Part shown: piece by piece, positions 36,996-46,089 of the stretch
Layout of the letters: the number at the start of each line of letters is the position of its first letter
Position numbering within the stretch: position 1 is the first letter of the stretch
NCBI RefSeq assembly: GCF_900107765.1
Contig: NZ_FNQY01000012.1
Location: 1 to 64,000, forward strand
Length of the DNA: 64,000 nucleotides
Reading direction: 5' to 3'
DNA from: Arachidicoccus rhizosphaerae
GTDB taxonomy: Bacteria; Bacteroidota; Bacteroidia; Chitinophagales; Chitinophagaceae
Translations under genes and position numbers: made by a program
Notes under the pieces: model-generated
Told to the model about the DNA's origin: nothing
Databases searched by the model: none
The model's input: only the letters and a program-made list of their open reading frames with translations

Positions 36996-39900
36996 ATGGC
37001 CTTTCCCATTCATTTTGGTAGTACACGTACAAGACGAAGGGTATTAGCAGCGCTACTGTTTTTCTTCGTGATCTCCTCCAGCTTTGCCCAATCCTCTGAT
37101 TACATAATCAGACATTATACCACCAATGATGGCCTTTTGCAAAATAGTGTTCTTCATATAGAATTCGACCACAATAGTTATTGTTGGATTGCCACAGAAG
37201 CTGGACTTACCAGATTTGATAATAAAGAATTCAGCGGTTATAATGCCACCAACATCCCAGGGCTGAAAGACAACAGGATCCGTCGGCTCTGTATTACCCT
37301 GCAAGGCCAGCTGTACGCCAAAAATCTCCATGAGCAGGAAATTACCATCAGTACAGAAAACAGCGCCTTCGCATCCAGGCCTGTGATCTTGTCAAAGGTC
37401 AGCCCATACTATTTCCCAAAATCAGGCTATGCCACGGCCAATGATCAGATTGAAATCTTGTGGGACTCTTTGAAAAAAACAGTGGCTGTTCCGCTTATAA
37501 GAAGCCACTATGCAACGTCAACCGGCGACACTTATCTTACTTTCCGGAGTCAATTATTTCAGATCTTGCCCCAGGGCAGCCAAATGCTCAAAAACTGGCC
37601 TCAGGCCCCCGTACAGACCGTTCCTGTCGGCCCCTATCTGCTTCAGGTCTGGGAAAGTCATAAAGCAGCTGTCTGGAAAGGGGGCAAATTATTATTTGAG
37701 ACGACCATCAGGGGTGACCTCCCTGCAAATACATCTTTCATTGAAAATGATTCTAAGCTGCACTGGAGCCCGGCCGGCACCTTCGTTTTTGCTCAGGGAG
37801 ACCTCTTTCGTATCCAGGTATCAGACAGTACCGTTTCAGCAAAAAAAGTACTCAGCCACCTGCCCATGAAAGCTGTCAGTTGTGTAAATTATCGACCCCG
37901 AAGTAATATTTATTATCTGGGCACACTAACTGACGGACTATATATTGCCAAAGTATCTCCTTTTCACTATCCGCAATTATCCGGCACCAACAAAAATAAT
38001 TCAACCTATGCCATTGGGAAGACCTCAAAAGATGAACTTATTGTCAACAATACCGTAATTCCTAAAAACGGACCCAGTTATGGCGTAAAATTTTCAGAAT
38101 ACACCTTCCGCGCGTTTGTAGACAAATCCGATTGGTTCTATTTTCAAAACGCATTTGATTTATATAGATATAACAGTGTAAGTCATCAAATGCCAAAAAT
38201 CATGAAACTGGATGAGAACCTGGCCAGTATCCTGAAAGAGAACACTTCGGAGGACTTGCTGGTGTGTACCAGGCAATCACTGACCAAGCTATCCATATCC
38301 GGCCCAGAGCCTAAAATCTTATGGCAAAAACAACTTCCCATTCCCTATAATGCAGAGAGCGTAAATAAAATGTATCCGCTTAACGGCAATCATTATTTGC
38401 TGCTGACCACTAGTGGCATCAGATGGTATAATATCCAGAACAATACTTCGGAGAAACAGATACTGGACTCCATAGCCATGTACAGCTTTTATAGGGATAG
38501 AAAAAACCGTTATTGGTTTTCGGGCGACGGTTATGGAATCTTTCTATATGTTGATAATAAAATTTTTCCGCTACCCAAAAGCAAATTCGACAAACTCAGC
38601 TCTGTCATTGACTTTATTGATGACGGCAGAGGCAATTTCTGGTTACCCACCAATAATGGCCTATATAGCGTTGAGATAGAAAAGCTGGCAGCGTACATTC
38701 AATTAAAGACCAATAATCTGTTTCTCTACACGATCAACAATCTGGACGGCCTCAGAACCAACGAATTTAACGGCGCTGTCCCGTCCTACCAGTGGTTAAG
38801 TGACAGCACACTGGCACTAGCCTCCATGAACGGACTCGTAGAGTTTAAACCCAAATCACTACGCCCCAATTATCCGGGTAATAACATCTTCATTGATGAT
38901 TTTTGGGTGGATTCGGTAAAAATAATGCCCAAATCCCTCAAAAACCCTATCCGCCTTTCCCCCGACTTTAACTTAATGAAATTAAAGATAGGAAGTCCTT
39001 ATTACGGCAACCCCCAGAATAATCATTTGGAATATGCCATTCATCGGGCGGGAACACCGGTACAATGGGAAGCCTTGCCTGTTGATGGGATATTAACCGT
39101 TAACAATCTACCCTCAGGATCCTATATTATTAATTTCAGAAATAAAGAGGGTTCTCAGAATGCAGAAAACCAGCAACTTAATATTTCTTTTGATGTTATT
39201 CCTCATTTTTACAATACCTGGGAATTTTACTTATCGGTTATTGTACTGATCATCCTGATATGTTTTGTGATTTTCAGATGGCGACTGAGACGGCTGGAAA
39301 AAGACAAACAAAGGATTGAAGCCATCGTCATTCAAAGAACAAAAGACCTGGAGAAAACAACCAGACAACTACAGATTTCAGAGAAAGCACTCCAGCAAAG
39401 TAACAAACAAAAAGAGCAGATCATCACAATGGTGCTTCATGATCTGCGGTCTCCTTTAAGATTTCTCAAAACCGTCACCAACGGAATAATGCATAAGTTT
39501 CAGGAAGAGATATCCACATCCCTGTCTGATAGCCTGCAAAAGCTCAACGGCTCAGCTGTCTCATTATGGGAGTTCACCGACAGGTTCTTTACCTGGGCCG
39601 TCACTCAAAAACAGGACTTTAAAATACAGGAATCTGAGTTCGAACTGCAGGAAGTCTTTAACCTTGTAGCCTCCTTCTATATGGATATTGTGATGCTCAA
39701 TAACAATAGGCTACAAATAGAGGCTACCAGCCTGATCTGCCATACTGATAAAAACATTTTAATGCTGATTTTGCGCAATCTGGTGGACAACGCCAATAAA
39801 AATACTTTTGGCGGCATTATATCCTTAAGGGCGACTGCCGATCAAAAACAAAACCACATTATCATAACGGACCAGGGTAGCGGTATGCTGCCGGAGCAAA

Positions 39901-40076
39901 TCCAGATGTTTCAAACAGGCGATGGAGGTAATGAGGCTCACTCCAATAAGCATATCGGAAGCCAGGTAATTTACCAAATGCTGCTCAAAATCAATGGCCA
40001 GATAACTATTAATACATCTGAGAAGGGGACGACATTTACCATTAGCCTGAAAAAACGGGCGGCATCACACCTGTAA
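36996..40076 (+). CDS. Periplasmic-propeller sensor histidine kinase
   Basis: 1026 aa. Signal sequence, two-component-regulator propeller repeats (~30-640), a Y_Y_Y-type domain (~650-735), one membrane span (~746-768), coiled coil, HisKA with phospho-acceptor His815 (MVLHDLRSPLRFLK), and HATPase with Asn932 (LVDNANKN) and DQGSG. It ends there: the receiver and AraC domains that complete hybrid two-component glycan sensors in Bacteroidota are absent, and no response-regulator gene is adjacent. It lies downstream of susCD and may sense an oligosaccharide or peptide in the periplasm. Confidence 0.9.
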   Translation: MAFPIHFGSTRTRRRVLAALLFFFVISSSFAQSSDYIIRHYTTNDGLLQNSVLHIEFDHNSYCWIATEAGLTRFDNKEFSGYNATNIPGLKDNRIRRLCITLQGQLYAKNLHEQEITISTENSAFASRPVILSKVSPYYFPKSGYATANDQIEILWDSLKKTVAVPLIRSHYATSTGDTYLTFRSQLFQILPQGSQMLKNWPQAPVQTVPVGPYLLQVWESHKAAVWKGGKLLFETTIRGDLPANTSFIENDSKLHWSPAGTFVFAQGDLFRIQVSDSTVSAKKVLSHLPMKAVSCVNYRPRSNIYYLGTLTDGLYIAKVSPFHYPQLSGTNKNNSTYAIGKTSKDELIVNNTVIPKNGPSYGVKFSEYTFRAFVDKSDWFYFQNAFDLYRYNSVSHQMPKIMKLDENLASILKENTSEDLLVCTRQSLTKLSISGPEPKILWQKQLPIPYNAESVNKMYPLNGNHYLLLTTSGIRWYNIQNNTSEKQILDSIAMYSFYRDRKNRYWFSGDGYGIFLYVDNKIFPLPKSKFDKLSSVIDFIDDGRGNFWLPTNNGLYSVEIEKLAAYIQLKTNNLFLYTINNLDGLRTNEFNGAVPSYQWLSDSTLALASMNGLVEFKPKSLRPNYPGNNIFIDDFWVDSVKIMPKSLKNPIRLSPDFNLMKLKIGSPYYGNPQNNHLEYAIHRAGTPVQWEALPVDGILTVNNLPSGSYIINFRNKEGSQNAENQQLNISFDVIPHFYNTWEFYLSVIVLIILICFVIFRWRLRRLEKDKQRIEAIVIQRTKDLEKTTRQLQISEKALQQSNKQKEQIITMVLHDLRSPLRFLKTVTNGIMHKFQEEISTSLSDSLQKLNGSAVSLWEFTDRFFTWAVTQKQDFKIQESEFELQEVFNLVASFYMDIVMLNNNRLQIEATSLICHTDKNILMLILRNLVDNANKNTFGGIISLRATADQKQNHIIITDQGSGMLPEQIQMFQTGDGGNEAHSNKHIGSQVIYQMLLKINGQITINTSEKGTTFTISLKKRAASHL

Positions 40077-40593
40077 TGCCTCCGCAATGCAGTCCCAACT
40101 AAGACATACCGACTTTAGGCTTTATCATCATGCTTGTCAACACGCACGCAACCTGTCGCAACTTTTCGGAAAAAGCCGTGGGATCCACTGTTTTTGAAGA
40201 CCATATTATCTTAGTTTAGTTCAATAAAGTTTAATGCTTAATGCCGAATTTCCCTGAAAAAAGGACGCCGTGAATTCCTCCTTTTAAGGAAATCACAGCG
40301 TCTCTATATACGTTAAACAGCAAAAAACATAATTGATTATGTCGCAGCAAAAAACAAACAGCGTTCCCGCTGCTGTTTCCTGCCGGGACATTAAGCTCCA
40401 ATCTTTTGTAAAAGTCGTCCGTCAGCGCCATTATAAAAGTAACAATTTAGCTACAACGGCAAAACAAAGGCCCCCACATCTAACCTGGTTACTGATATAA
40501 CCCGGATCAAAAAGCTAACACTCAGTTGACAATTCAGTCATAATTGATTAACACAATGCAACTTACTTTACTATATCAAAAATAATATTTGAT
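40077..40593 (-). ncRNA. Intergenic region with a candidate minus-strand small transcript
   Basis: 517 bases without a convincing gene. On the minus strand two terminator-like hairpins follow one another: AAACAGC/GCTGTTT with a downstream GTTTTTTG (40343-40378), and the longer one at 40257-40302. A transcript starting near 40440 would end at one of them. A 66-codon frame lies here (40231-40431, minus) but runs through the second hairpin and has no recognisable domain. A small RNA is the better guess; evidence is only structural. Confidence 0.25.
40257..40302 (-). terminator. Minus-strand terminator in the 40-kb intergenic region
   Basis: GACGCcGTGAaTTCCT pairs with AGGAAaTCACaGCGTC with two mismatches; read on the minus strand it is followed by CTTTTTTC. 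It has no annotated minus-strand gene immediately upstream. Confidence 0.6.
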
Positions 40594-41427
40594 ATGACAA
40601 AAAGAAAGCTTGACGTCGTTGTTCTCTCAGATATACACCTAGGCACCTACGGCAGCCACGCCAGAGAACTACTTCAATATCTGCGATCCATTGAGCCAAC
40701 TTTACTGATCCTGAACGGCGATATAATTGATGGCTGGCAGTTTACCAAGAGGTATTTCCCGAAGAGTCATTTTGCGGTTATTAAAGAAATTCTGGATATA
40801 ATCTGCCGGGGTACGCAGGTCGTATATATTACCGGCAACCATGATGAGGTCTTGCGTAAATACACAGACACTCATATCGGCACTTTTACATTAACCGATA
40901 AATACAGCATCGACATCCATGGCAAAAAGGCATGGATATTCCATGGGGATGTCTTTGACAATACAACCCGGGGCAGTGCACGGATCCTGGCGAAGTTCGG
41001 ATCGAAAGGATATGACTTACTGATACTTTTAAACAGGGCGATCAATTATTGCATGAAAAAACTGGGTCGGGAAAAAGTCTCCTTTTCAAAAAAGGTCAAA
41101 AACGGCGTAAAGCAGGCCGTCAAATTCATTAATAAATTTGAGCAGACAATCGGGGGGCTGGCCATAGAAAACGGCTATGATTATGTTATTTGCGGGCACA
41201 TTCATCAACCTTGCATGAAGCAAATTATAACAGCCGAAGGAACAGTTACTTACTTAAATTCAGGAGACTGGATAGAAAATCTTACCGCACTGGAATACCA
41301 CAACAATCAATGGAAAATATATCATTATGATCCATTAGAATTTAATGACCTTCATCCAGAACCGCCAGTCAACTCCTCTCTCAATGTCTTTTCAGAACAG
41401 ATAGACTATAATCTACAACCTCAATAA
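40594..41427 (+). CDS. Metallophosphoesterase, LpxH-like (UDP-2,3-diacylglucosamine diphosphatase family)
   Basis: 277 aa calcineurin-type phosphoesterase with the full metal set: Asp13/His15 (SDIHLG), Asp43 (NGDIIDGW), Asn82-His83 (GNHDE), His117 (FHGD) and GHIHQP near residue 205. The arrangement SDIHLG...GDIIDGWQ...GNHDE matches the LpxH-related proteins annotated as UDP-2,3-diacylglucosamine diphosphatase. It is only 2 bases from a glycosyltransferase gene, so a role in making a glycolipid or phosphorylated envelope glycan is plausible. True LpxH activity is not shown by sequence. Confidence 0.85.
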   Translation: MTKRKLDVVVLSDIHLGTYGSHARELLQYLRSIEPTLLILNGDIIDGWQFTKRYFPKSHFAVIKEILDIICRGTQVVYITGNHDEVLRKYTDTHIGTFTLTDKYSIDIHGKKAWIFHGDVFDNTTRGSARILAKFGSKGYDLLILLNRAINYCMKKLGREKVSFSKKVKNGVKQAVKFINKFEQTIGGLAIENGYDYVICGHIHQPCMKQIITAEGTVTYLNSGDWIENLTALEYHNNQWKIYHYDPLEFNDLHPEPPVNSSLNVFSEQIDYNLQPQ

Positions 41428-41429
41428 CT

Positions 41430-42476
41430 ATGAAAATATTATATGCAATACAGGCAACCGGCAACGGTCATATCAGCAGAGCCATGGAGCTGATGCCTCA
41501 CCTGAAGCGCTATGGGCATGTGGATGTATTTCTCAGTGGGAGCAACAGTACCTTACAGGCTGACCTGCCTATAAAATTCAGAAGTCAGGGGCTTAGCCTT
41601 CAGTACAGTTGCAATGGCAAACTGAATTTCGCCAAAACAATTAAATCTTGCCAGCTGCGCAAGGCATTCAAAGAAGCCGCCAGCCTACCGGTCAAAGATT
41701 ATGACATGGTCATCAATGACTTTGAAGCCATAACCTCCATTGCATGCAATAAACAATCGGTTCCGATGATACATTTTGGACATCAGGCAAGTTTTGTTTC
41801 AGATGCCACTCCCAGACCGGACAACAAAAGCATCATAGGCGAATGGATTCTGCGCAATTATGCGCATAGCCATTTGAATCTCGGGCTTCATTTTAAGCGG
41901 TATGACCAGTTTATCCTTCCTCCCGTTATCCAGCGTTCAATCTGGGAAGCAACTCCTTCAACCGAATCCCATGTAACTGTTTATCTTCCCTCTTTTTGTG
42001 ACAAGGAATTACTGCAGCTATTCTCCGTAATCAAAAATGTACCGTTTGAAATCTTTTCCAGGCACTGCAAAGAGATCATGACATTTCAACATATTAAACT
42101 TATTCCAGTTGAAAAAGAGGCCTTCAATAAAAGTCTGATTAATAGCACGGGCATTATCACGGGAGCCGGATTTGAGACACCAGCTGAAGCGCTCTACTTG
42201 GGTAAAAAGATCATGGCTATTCCCATCGGCGGTCAGTATGAACAAAAATGCAATGCGGCCGCACTGAAAAGGTTAGGTGTAAAAACAATCAATGCGATTG
42301 TTCCGAACCAGTTTAAACAGGAGGTAGAAAACTGGCTGACCAGCCCTAATAAGGCGACCGGCCTTAAATGGCAGTCCACAGAAAAAACGGTTACGGCATT
42401 ATTTGATCTATGGGATACAGCCACCCGTAAAACGATGCTGTCCAAAAGCACCTCTCCGGAAATCGCACTCTTGTAA
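41430..42476 (+). CDS. Glycosyltransferase, MurG/GT28-like
   Basis: 348 aa GT-B-like protein. It starts with KILYAIQATGNGHISRAMELMPHL, the glycine-rich acceptor-side loop typical of MurG-like enzymes, and has GIITGAGFETPAEALYLGKKIMAIP around 245-270, the nucleotide-sugar-binding C-terminal segment. It probably transfers a sugar to a lipid or cell-envelope acceptor. Translationally coupled to the upstream phosphoesterase (2-base gap) and convergent with the dedicated FAS operon. Confidence 0.82.
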   Translation: MKILYAIQATGNGHISRAMELMPHLKRYGHVDVFLSGSNSTLQADLPIKFRSQGLSLQYSCNGKLNFAKTIKSCQLRKAFKEAASLPVKDYDMVINDFEAITSIACNKQSVPMIHFGHQASFVSDATPRPDNKSIIGEWILRNYAHSHLNLGLHFKRYDQFILPPVIQRSIWEATPSTESHVTVYLPSFCDKELLQLFSVIKNVPFEIFSRHCKEIMTFQHIKLIPVEKEAFNKSLINSTGIITGAGFETPAEALYLGKKIMAIPIGGQYEQKCNAAALKRLGVKTINAIVPNQFKQEVENWLTSPNKATGLKWQSTEKTVTALFDLWDTATRKTMLSKSTSPEIALL

Positions 42477-42481
42477 AAGAG

Positions 42482-42515
42482 TGACTTTCACGCAGGTGAT
42501 TATCATTGAAAGTCA
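42482..42515. terminator. Hairpin between convergent glycosyltransferase and fabG
   Basis: TGACTTTCA and TGAAAGTCA form a nine-pair stem with a 16-base loop; the plus strand continues ATTTGTTTC. Suitable as a bidirectional terminator, though the T-runs are weak. Confidence 0.5.
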
Positions 42516-42598
42516 ATTTGTTTCATATCCCCACAGCATGTAACCTTGGTTCGCAATAGCCCATTGAGAAAATTTTGCGATCTGTCTGTTACGCCCTG

Positions 42599-43354
42599 CT
42601 ATTTGCCAATACCACCGTCTACGCAGATTACCTGTCCGGTCATATAAGTGCTCTCATCTGAGGCCAGAAATAACGCAAGGCCGGCTACATCTTCCACCTG
42701 ACCGTATCTGCCTAGAGAAATATTTTTTAAAAATCCAGCAGAGATATCTGTATCAATTAGATGCTGGGTCATATCTGTTTGTATGAATCCCGGTGCAATT
42801 GCATTGCACCGGATCTGTTTACCCCCCAGCTCTTTGGCAACCGATTTGGTGAATCCGATGATGCCGGCCTTAGAGGCGGCATAGCTGCTTTGCCAGGAGT
42901 TACCATATATTCCCACAATGGAACTGATATTTATAATACTCCCTCGCTTAGCCTTCCCCATATGCCGGGTCACCAGCTTGGTCATATTAAAAACGCTATA
43001 AAGGTTATTAACAATAACTTCATCCCACAGTTCGTAAGAAGTTCTGGACAGCGTACTATCCTTTGAGATACCCGCATTGTTTACACAGATATCGACTTGT
43101 CCATACTCTGCAATAATTCGGTTTACAAAGGTTTCACATTGTCCAAAATCAGAAACATCCACCTTGACAGCTCTTGCAAGCCCGCGGTCTCCGCTAATGG
43201 CATTTTCAATATCCTTTATTTCCGCTTTTTTATATTTACTTTTATAGGTGATAATAACCCTGGCTCCCTGATCCGCAAACTTCTTTGCAATCGCACACCC
43301 TATCCCACGGGAGCCACCGGTAACAATCGCGACTTTGCCCTTAAGCTGTTCCAT
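42599..43354 (-). CDS. 3-oxoacyl-ACP reductase, FabG-like SDR
   Basis: 251 aa short-chain dehydrogenase. NADPH-binding TGGSRGIG (12-19), NNAG (92-95), and catalytic Ser144, Tyr158 and Lys162 (YAASK) are all present. C-terminal GQVICVDGGIG is typical of FabG. It is the last gene of the dedicated FAS operon, 12 bases after the ACP, and should reduce the beta-ketoacyl intermediate carried on that ACP. Confidence 0.9.
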   Translation of the reverse strand: MEQLKGKVAIVTGGSRGIGCAIAKKFADQGARVIITYKSKYKKAEIKDIENAISGDRGLARAVKVDVSDFGQCETFVNRIIAEYGQVDICVNNAGISKDSTLSRTSYELWDEVIVNNLYSVFNMTKLVTRHMGKAKRGSIINISSIVGIYGNSWQSSYAASKAGIIGFTKSVAKELGGKQIRCNAIAPGFIQTDMTQHLIDTDISAGFLKNISLGRYGQVEDVAGLALFLASDESTYMTGQVICVDGGIGK

Positions 43355-43366
43355 TGTTCAATCGGT

Positions 43367-43867
43367 TTATTTTTTTGCAACTTTTATTTTTGTTTCAATT
43401 GCCAGATACAGATCCTCAAAGCTCTTGAGATCATATATTTCCTCGTCTTCAATCGTGATATTAAAGGCTTGCTCCACATCCACTATGATCTCCACGAAGT
43501 CCACCGAATCAATATTTAATTCATCGATAAAACTTTTGGTGGTATCTCGCTCGATATTATCCAGCAGTTCCGGATGCTCCGTATAATTAGCAACGATTTT
43601 CTTTAACCGCTCAGTTATCTTTTTGTCAAAAGAAATTGCCTTTTTCAGGATTCTCTTCTTCGTGGCGGGCTGTGTAGCAGCCTTTTTCGCTGTAGTCTTC
43701 CCCTCGGAATCAGTTTTCGAAGTTGTTTTCTTTGTGGCCCCAGTTTTTGGACTGGGAGCGGCAACTACTTTAGGATTTTTCTTTGCCACGCCTTCGGTCT
43801 TATTAGCCTTCGCGGGTGCAGCAGCAAGAGATGCCGGCTTCTTTGAATGGGTGCTTGACGCTTTCAT
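43367..43867 (-). CDS. Acyl carrier protein with a Lys/Ala-rich N-terminal tail
   Basis: 166 aa from the ATG at 43865-43867; the frame's earlier start would be TTG three codons upstream. The last ~85 residues are an ACP: the phosphopantetheine site is Ser121 in ELNIDSVDFVEI, followed by the acidic helix III (DVEQAFNITIEDEE). The first ~75 residues are a disordered-looking tail rich in Lys, Ala, Pro and Thr (for example TKKTTSKTDSEGKTTAKKAA), resembling histone H1 tails. Ordinary ACPs are about 80 residues, so this is double length. It lies between fabI and fabG in the FAS operon, which implies a dedicated carrier. Confidence 0.87.
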   Translation of the reverse strand: MKASSTHSKKPASLAAAPAKANKTEGVAKKNPKVVAAPSPKTGATKKTTSKTDSEGKTTAKKAATQPATKKRILKKAISFDKKITERLKKIVANYTEHPELLDNIERDTTKSFIDELNIDSVDFVEIIVDVEQAFNITIEDEEIYDLKSFEDLYLAIETKIKVAKK

Positions 43868-43897
43868 ATAAATCAATTTAATAATTTAAAAGTATTT

Positions 43898-44722
43898 TTA
43901 TTTAATTTCGCCCCTCATTTCATGTATTAATTTCTCAGAGAGGCCCGTTGCGCTAAAGCCGCCATCATGAAAAATATTCTGCATGGTAATATATCGGGTA
44001 TAGTCACTAAATAACATTGCACAAAAAGAGGCGAGATCCGCTACAGGTGCATTACCCAAGGGACTCATATGATCCGCATAATCCATAAATTCCATAAACC
44101 CGTTAATACCGGTACCGGCCCTTGTGGCGACAGGAGACTGAGAAATGGTATTAACCCGGACATTCCGCCGGATTGCATAATGATAACCAAAGTTCCTGGC
44201 AATGGCTTCCAGCAGTGCTTTTGCATCGGACATCTCATTATATTCAGGAAATATCCTTTGTGCGGCGATATAAGTCATCGCAACGACACTCCCCCATTCA
44301 TTCAGTACATCCTTTTGATATGCTACTTGTAACACTTTATGAAAGCTGACTGCCGATACATCCAGCGTTTTCTGATAATATTCATAATTCAATTCCGTAT
44401 AGGGATGTTTTTTACGTATATTCAGGCTATTGGCTACACTGTGCAGGATAAAATCAATCTTTTTCTTTTTAAAATGCCTGGAGCAGAAGGCATATAATTT
44501 TTCAATATCTTCAATTTTTGTAAGATCCGCCCCAAATACAGGCGCCTGAATGTCGGCTGCCAGCTTTTCCGTATCACTAAACCTTATGGCGATTGGTAAA
44601 TTAGAAAGTACAATATCAGCTCCTTCCTGCCTACATTTAAGCGCCACTTGCCAGGCAATGGACTGTTCGTTCAATGCGCCGAAAATGATTCCTTTTTTAC
44701 CTTTTAATATCTTACTTGTCAT
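43898..44722 (-). CDS. Enoyl-ACP reductase, FabI-type
   Basis: 274 aa. The nucleotide-binding start GIIFGALNEQSIAW matches FabI's G-x5-S-I-A-W. Active-site Tyr151, Tyr161 and Lys168 have the same spacing (10 and 7) as Tyr146, Tyr156 and Lys163 of E. coli FabI. It performs the last reduction of each elongation cycle. It lies in the operon between a ketosynthase and the ACP and is more divergent than a housekeeping FabI would be (for example AMTYIAAQRIFPEYNEMSDAK). Confidence 0.88.
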   Translation of the reverse strand: MTSKILKGKKGIIFGALNEQSIAWQVALKCRQEGADIVLSNLPIAIRFSDTEKLAADIQAPVFGADLTKIEDIEKLYAFCSRHFKKKKIDFILHSVANSLNIRKKHPYTELNYEYYQKTLDVSAVSFHKVLQVAYQKDVLNEWGSVVAMTYIAAQRIFPEYNEMSDAKALLEAIARNFGYHYAIRRNVRVNTISQSPVATRAGTGINGFMEFMDYADHMSPLGNAPVADLASFCAMLFSDYTRYITMQNIFHDGGFSATGLSEKLIHEMRGEIK

Positions 44723-44758
44723 ATTAGTTTTTAATTACTCAAACTATTTGCCCTCTGC

Positions 44759-46042
44759 CTATGCTTTGAACTTTTTCAACACCAGGCAGGAGTTCACATC
44801 TCCAAATCCAAAACTGATTTTGCATACAATATCCAGCGCTATATCCATAATAGCTTTGGGCGGTACACAGTCATGTGCAATTAATTGGCCGATTTCGGGA
44901 TGCAATTCATCAGCATTGATGGACGGGTGAATAAATCCATGATAGAGCTGAAGAACGGCGGCAACTGATTCGATTGAGCCTGAAGCGCTCAAACAATGCC
45001 CAATCATAGACTTCATAGAATTAATATAAGGAAAGTCAGTTCCTTTTCTATTCAGTGCTTTTACCCAGGCATTAATTTCGGTAATATCTCCGATGGTTGA
45101 GGACAGATGCCCGGAAATCAGATCGATCTGACCGGGTAGTACCCCGCAACTTTTAAGACCGTTTCTGATACATCGAACCATACCGTTGACATTCCCAATA
45201 GTCATCGTGCCTTTGCCGCGCTGCCCTCCGGAATTAATATGGCCTCCGAGGATCTCTGCATAAATTCTGGCACCTCTTTTCTGGGCCGTGCTCAGGTTTT
45301 CCAGCACTAAGGCTCCCGCCCCCGAACTGGGCACAAAACCGGCGGCATCTTTATCCATAGGTCGGGACGCTTTTTGGGGGCGGTCATTAAACCCGTGGGC
45401 CGTAGCAAACATAGAGTCAAAAGGGCCCCATACATAAGGACTGTTACTTTCTGAGCTACCCACAAGCATCCTTGTAGCCGCACCGGACCTGATTTTCTCA
45501 AATGCCATTAAAATGGCTTCCGTCCCTGTATTACAGGCCGAAGCATTACTGGTAACCTGATTGCCCAGCCCGAGTATTTTCGCAATATATGCACTCACCG
45601 CACTATTTATCGCCTGAGGCAAAGCCCTGGGATTACCTTTCCTGGTATCCTGACCGCTCTCTCTGAGCGCAATTCCATAGTGGGTGGCCTCAATGCCATT
45701 GCTACCGGTCCCAAATATACAGCCACTGGTATAATCTGCCCCATCCGAGGCTTTAGGGAATGCCAGTCCGCTATCCTTCCAGGCCTGCGCAGCTGCAATA
45801 CAACCGTAAGTAATTCCGGTACTGAATACCTCCTGTATCTGATGCTTCTCCAAAAAAGCCAACCGGTCCTTTTCGCTTAATGCAGGAACTCCGCCAATCT
45901 GACAACGAAAAGCATGCTCCCGCAGTTCGGGATAAAATTTTATACCCGACTTCCCTTTTCTGATGGCCGATGTAAACTTCTTTACGCCTATACCATTTGG
46001 GCTTAATACTCCCAGGCCGGTAATTACAATTCTATCATTCAT
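44759..46042 (-). CDS. Beta-ketoacyl-ACP synthase (FabF-like), copy 1
   Basis: 427 aa thiolase-fold condensing enzyme. Cys170 (SNASACNTGT), His312 (ISGHLSSTIGDITE) and His349 (KSMIGHCLSASG) form the Cys-His-His triad of elongating synthases. The usual E/D-A-H-G-T motif is replaced by S-G-H-L-S-S, which is uncommon. The second synthase is directly upstream (47 bases). Possession of the nucleophile cysteine argues against a chain-length-factor role. Confidence 0.9.
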   Translation of the reverse strand: MNDRIVITGLGVLSPNGIGVKKFTSAIRKGKSGIKFYPELREHAFRCQIGGVPALSEKDRLAFLEKHQIQEVFSTGITYGCIAAAQAWKDSGLAFPKASDGADYTSGCIFGTGSNGIEATHYGIALRESGQDTRKGNPRALPQAINSAVSAYIAKILGLGNQVTSNASACNTGTEAILMAFEKIRSGAATRMLVGSSESNSPYVWGPFDSMFATAHGFNDRPQKASRPMDKDAAGFVPSSGAGALVLENLSTAQKRGARIYAEILGGHINSGGQRGKGTMTIGNVNGMVRCIRNGLKSCGVLPGQIDLISGHLSSTIGDITEINAWVKALNRKGTDFPYINSMKSMIGHCLSASGSIESVAAVLQLYHGFIHPSINADELHPEIGQLIAHDCVPPKAIMDIALDIVCKISFGFGDVNSCLVLKKFKA

Positions 46043-46089
46043 TTTAATTAAAATTCAGTTTATGGACAGGGTCACCTATTTGTCCGGTC

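Noticed and set aside
40231-40431. 66-codon minus-strand frame as a protein gene
   Set aside because: It crosses a terminator hairpin and has no domain; the region is better described as a possible small RNA.
43868-43876. Longer ACP reading frame
   Set aside because: It needs a TTG start three codons upstream; the ATG at 43865-43867 is simpler.
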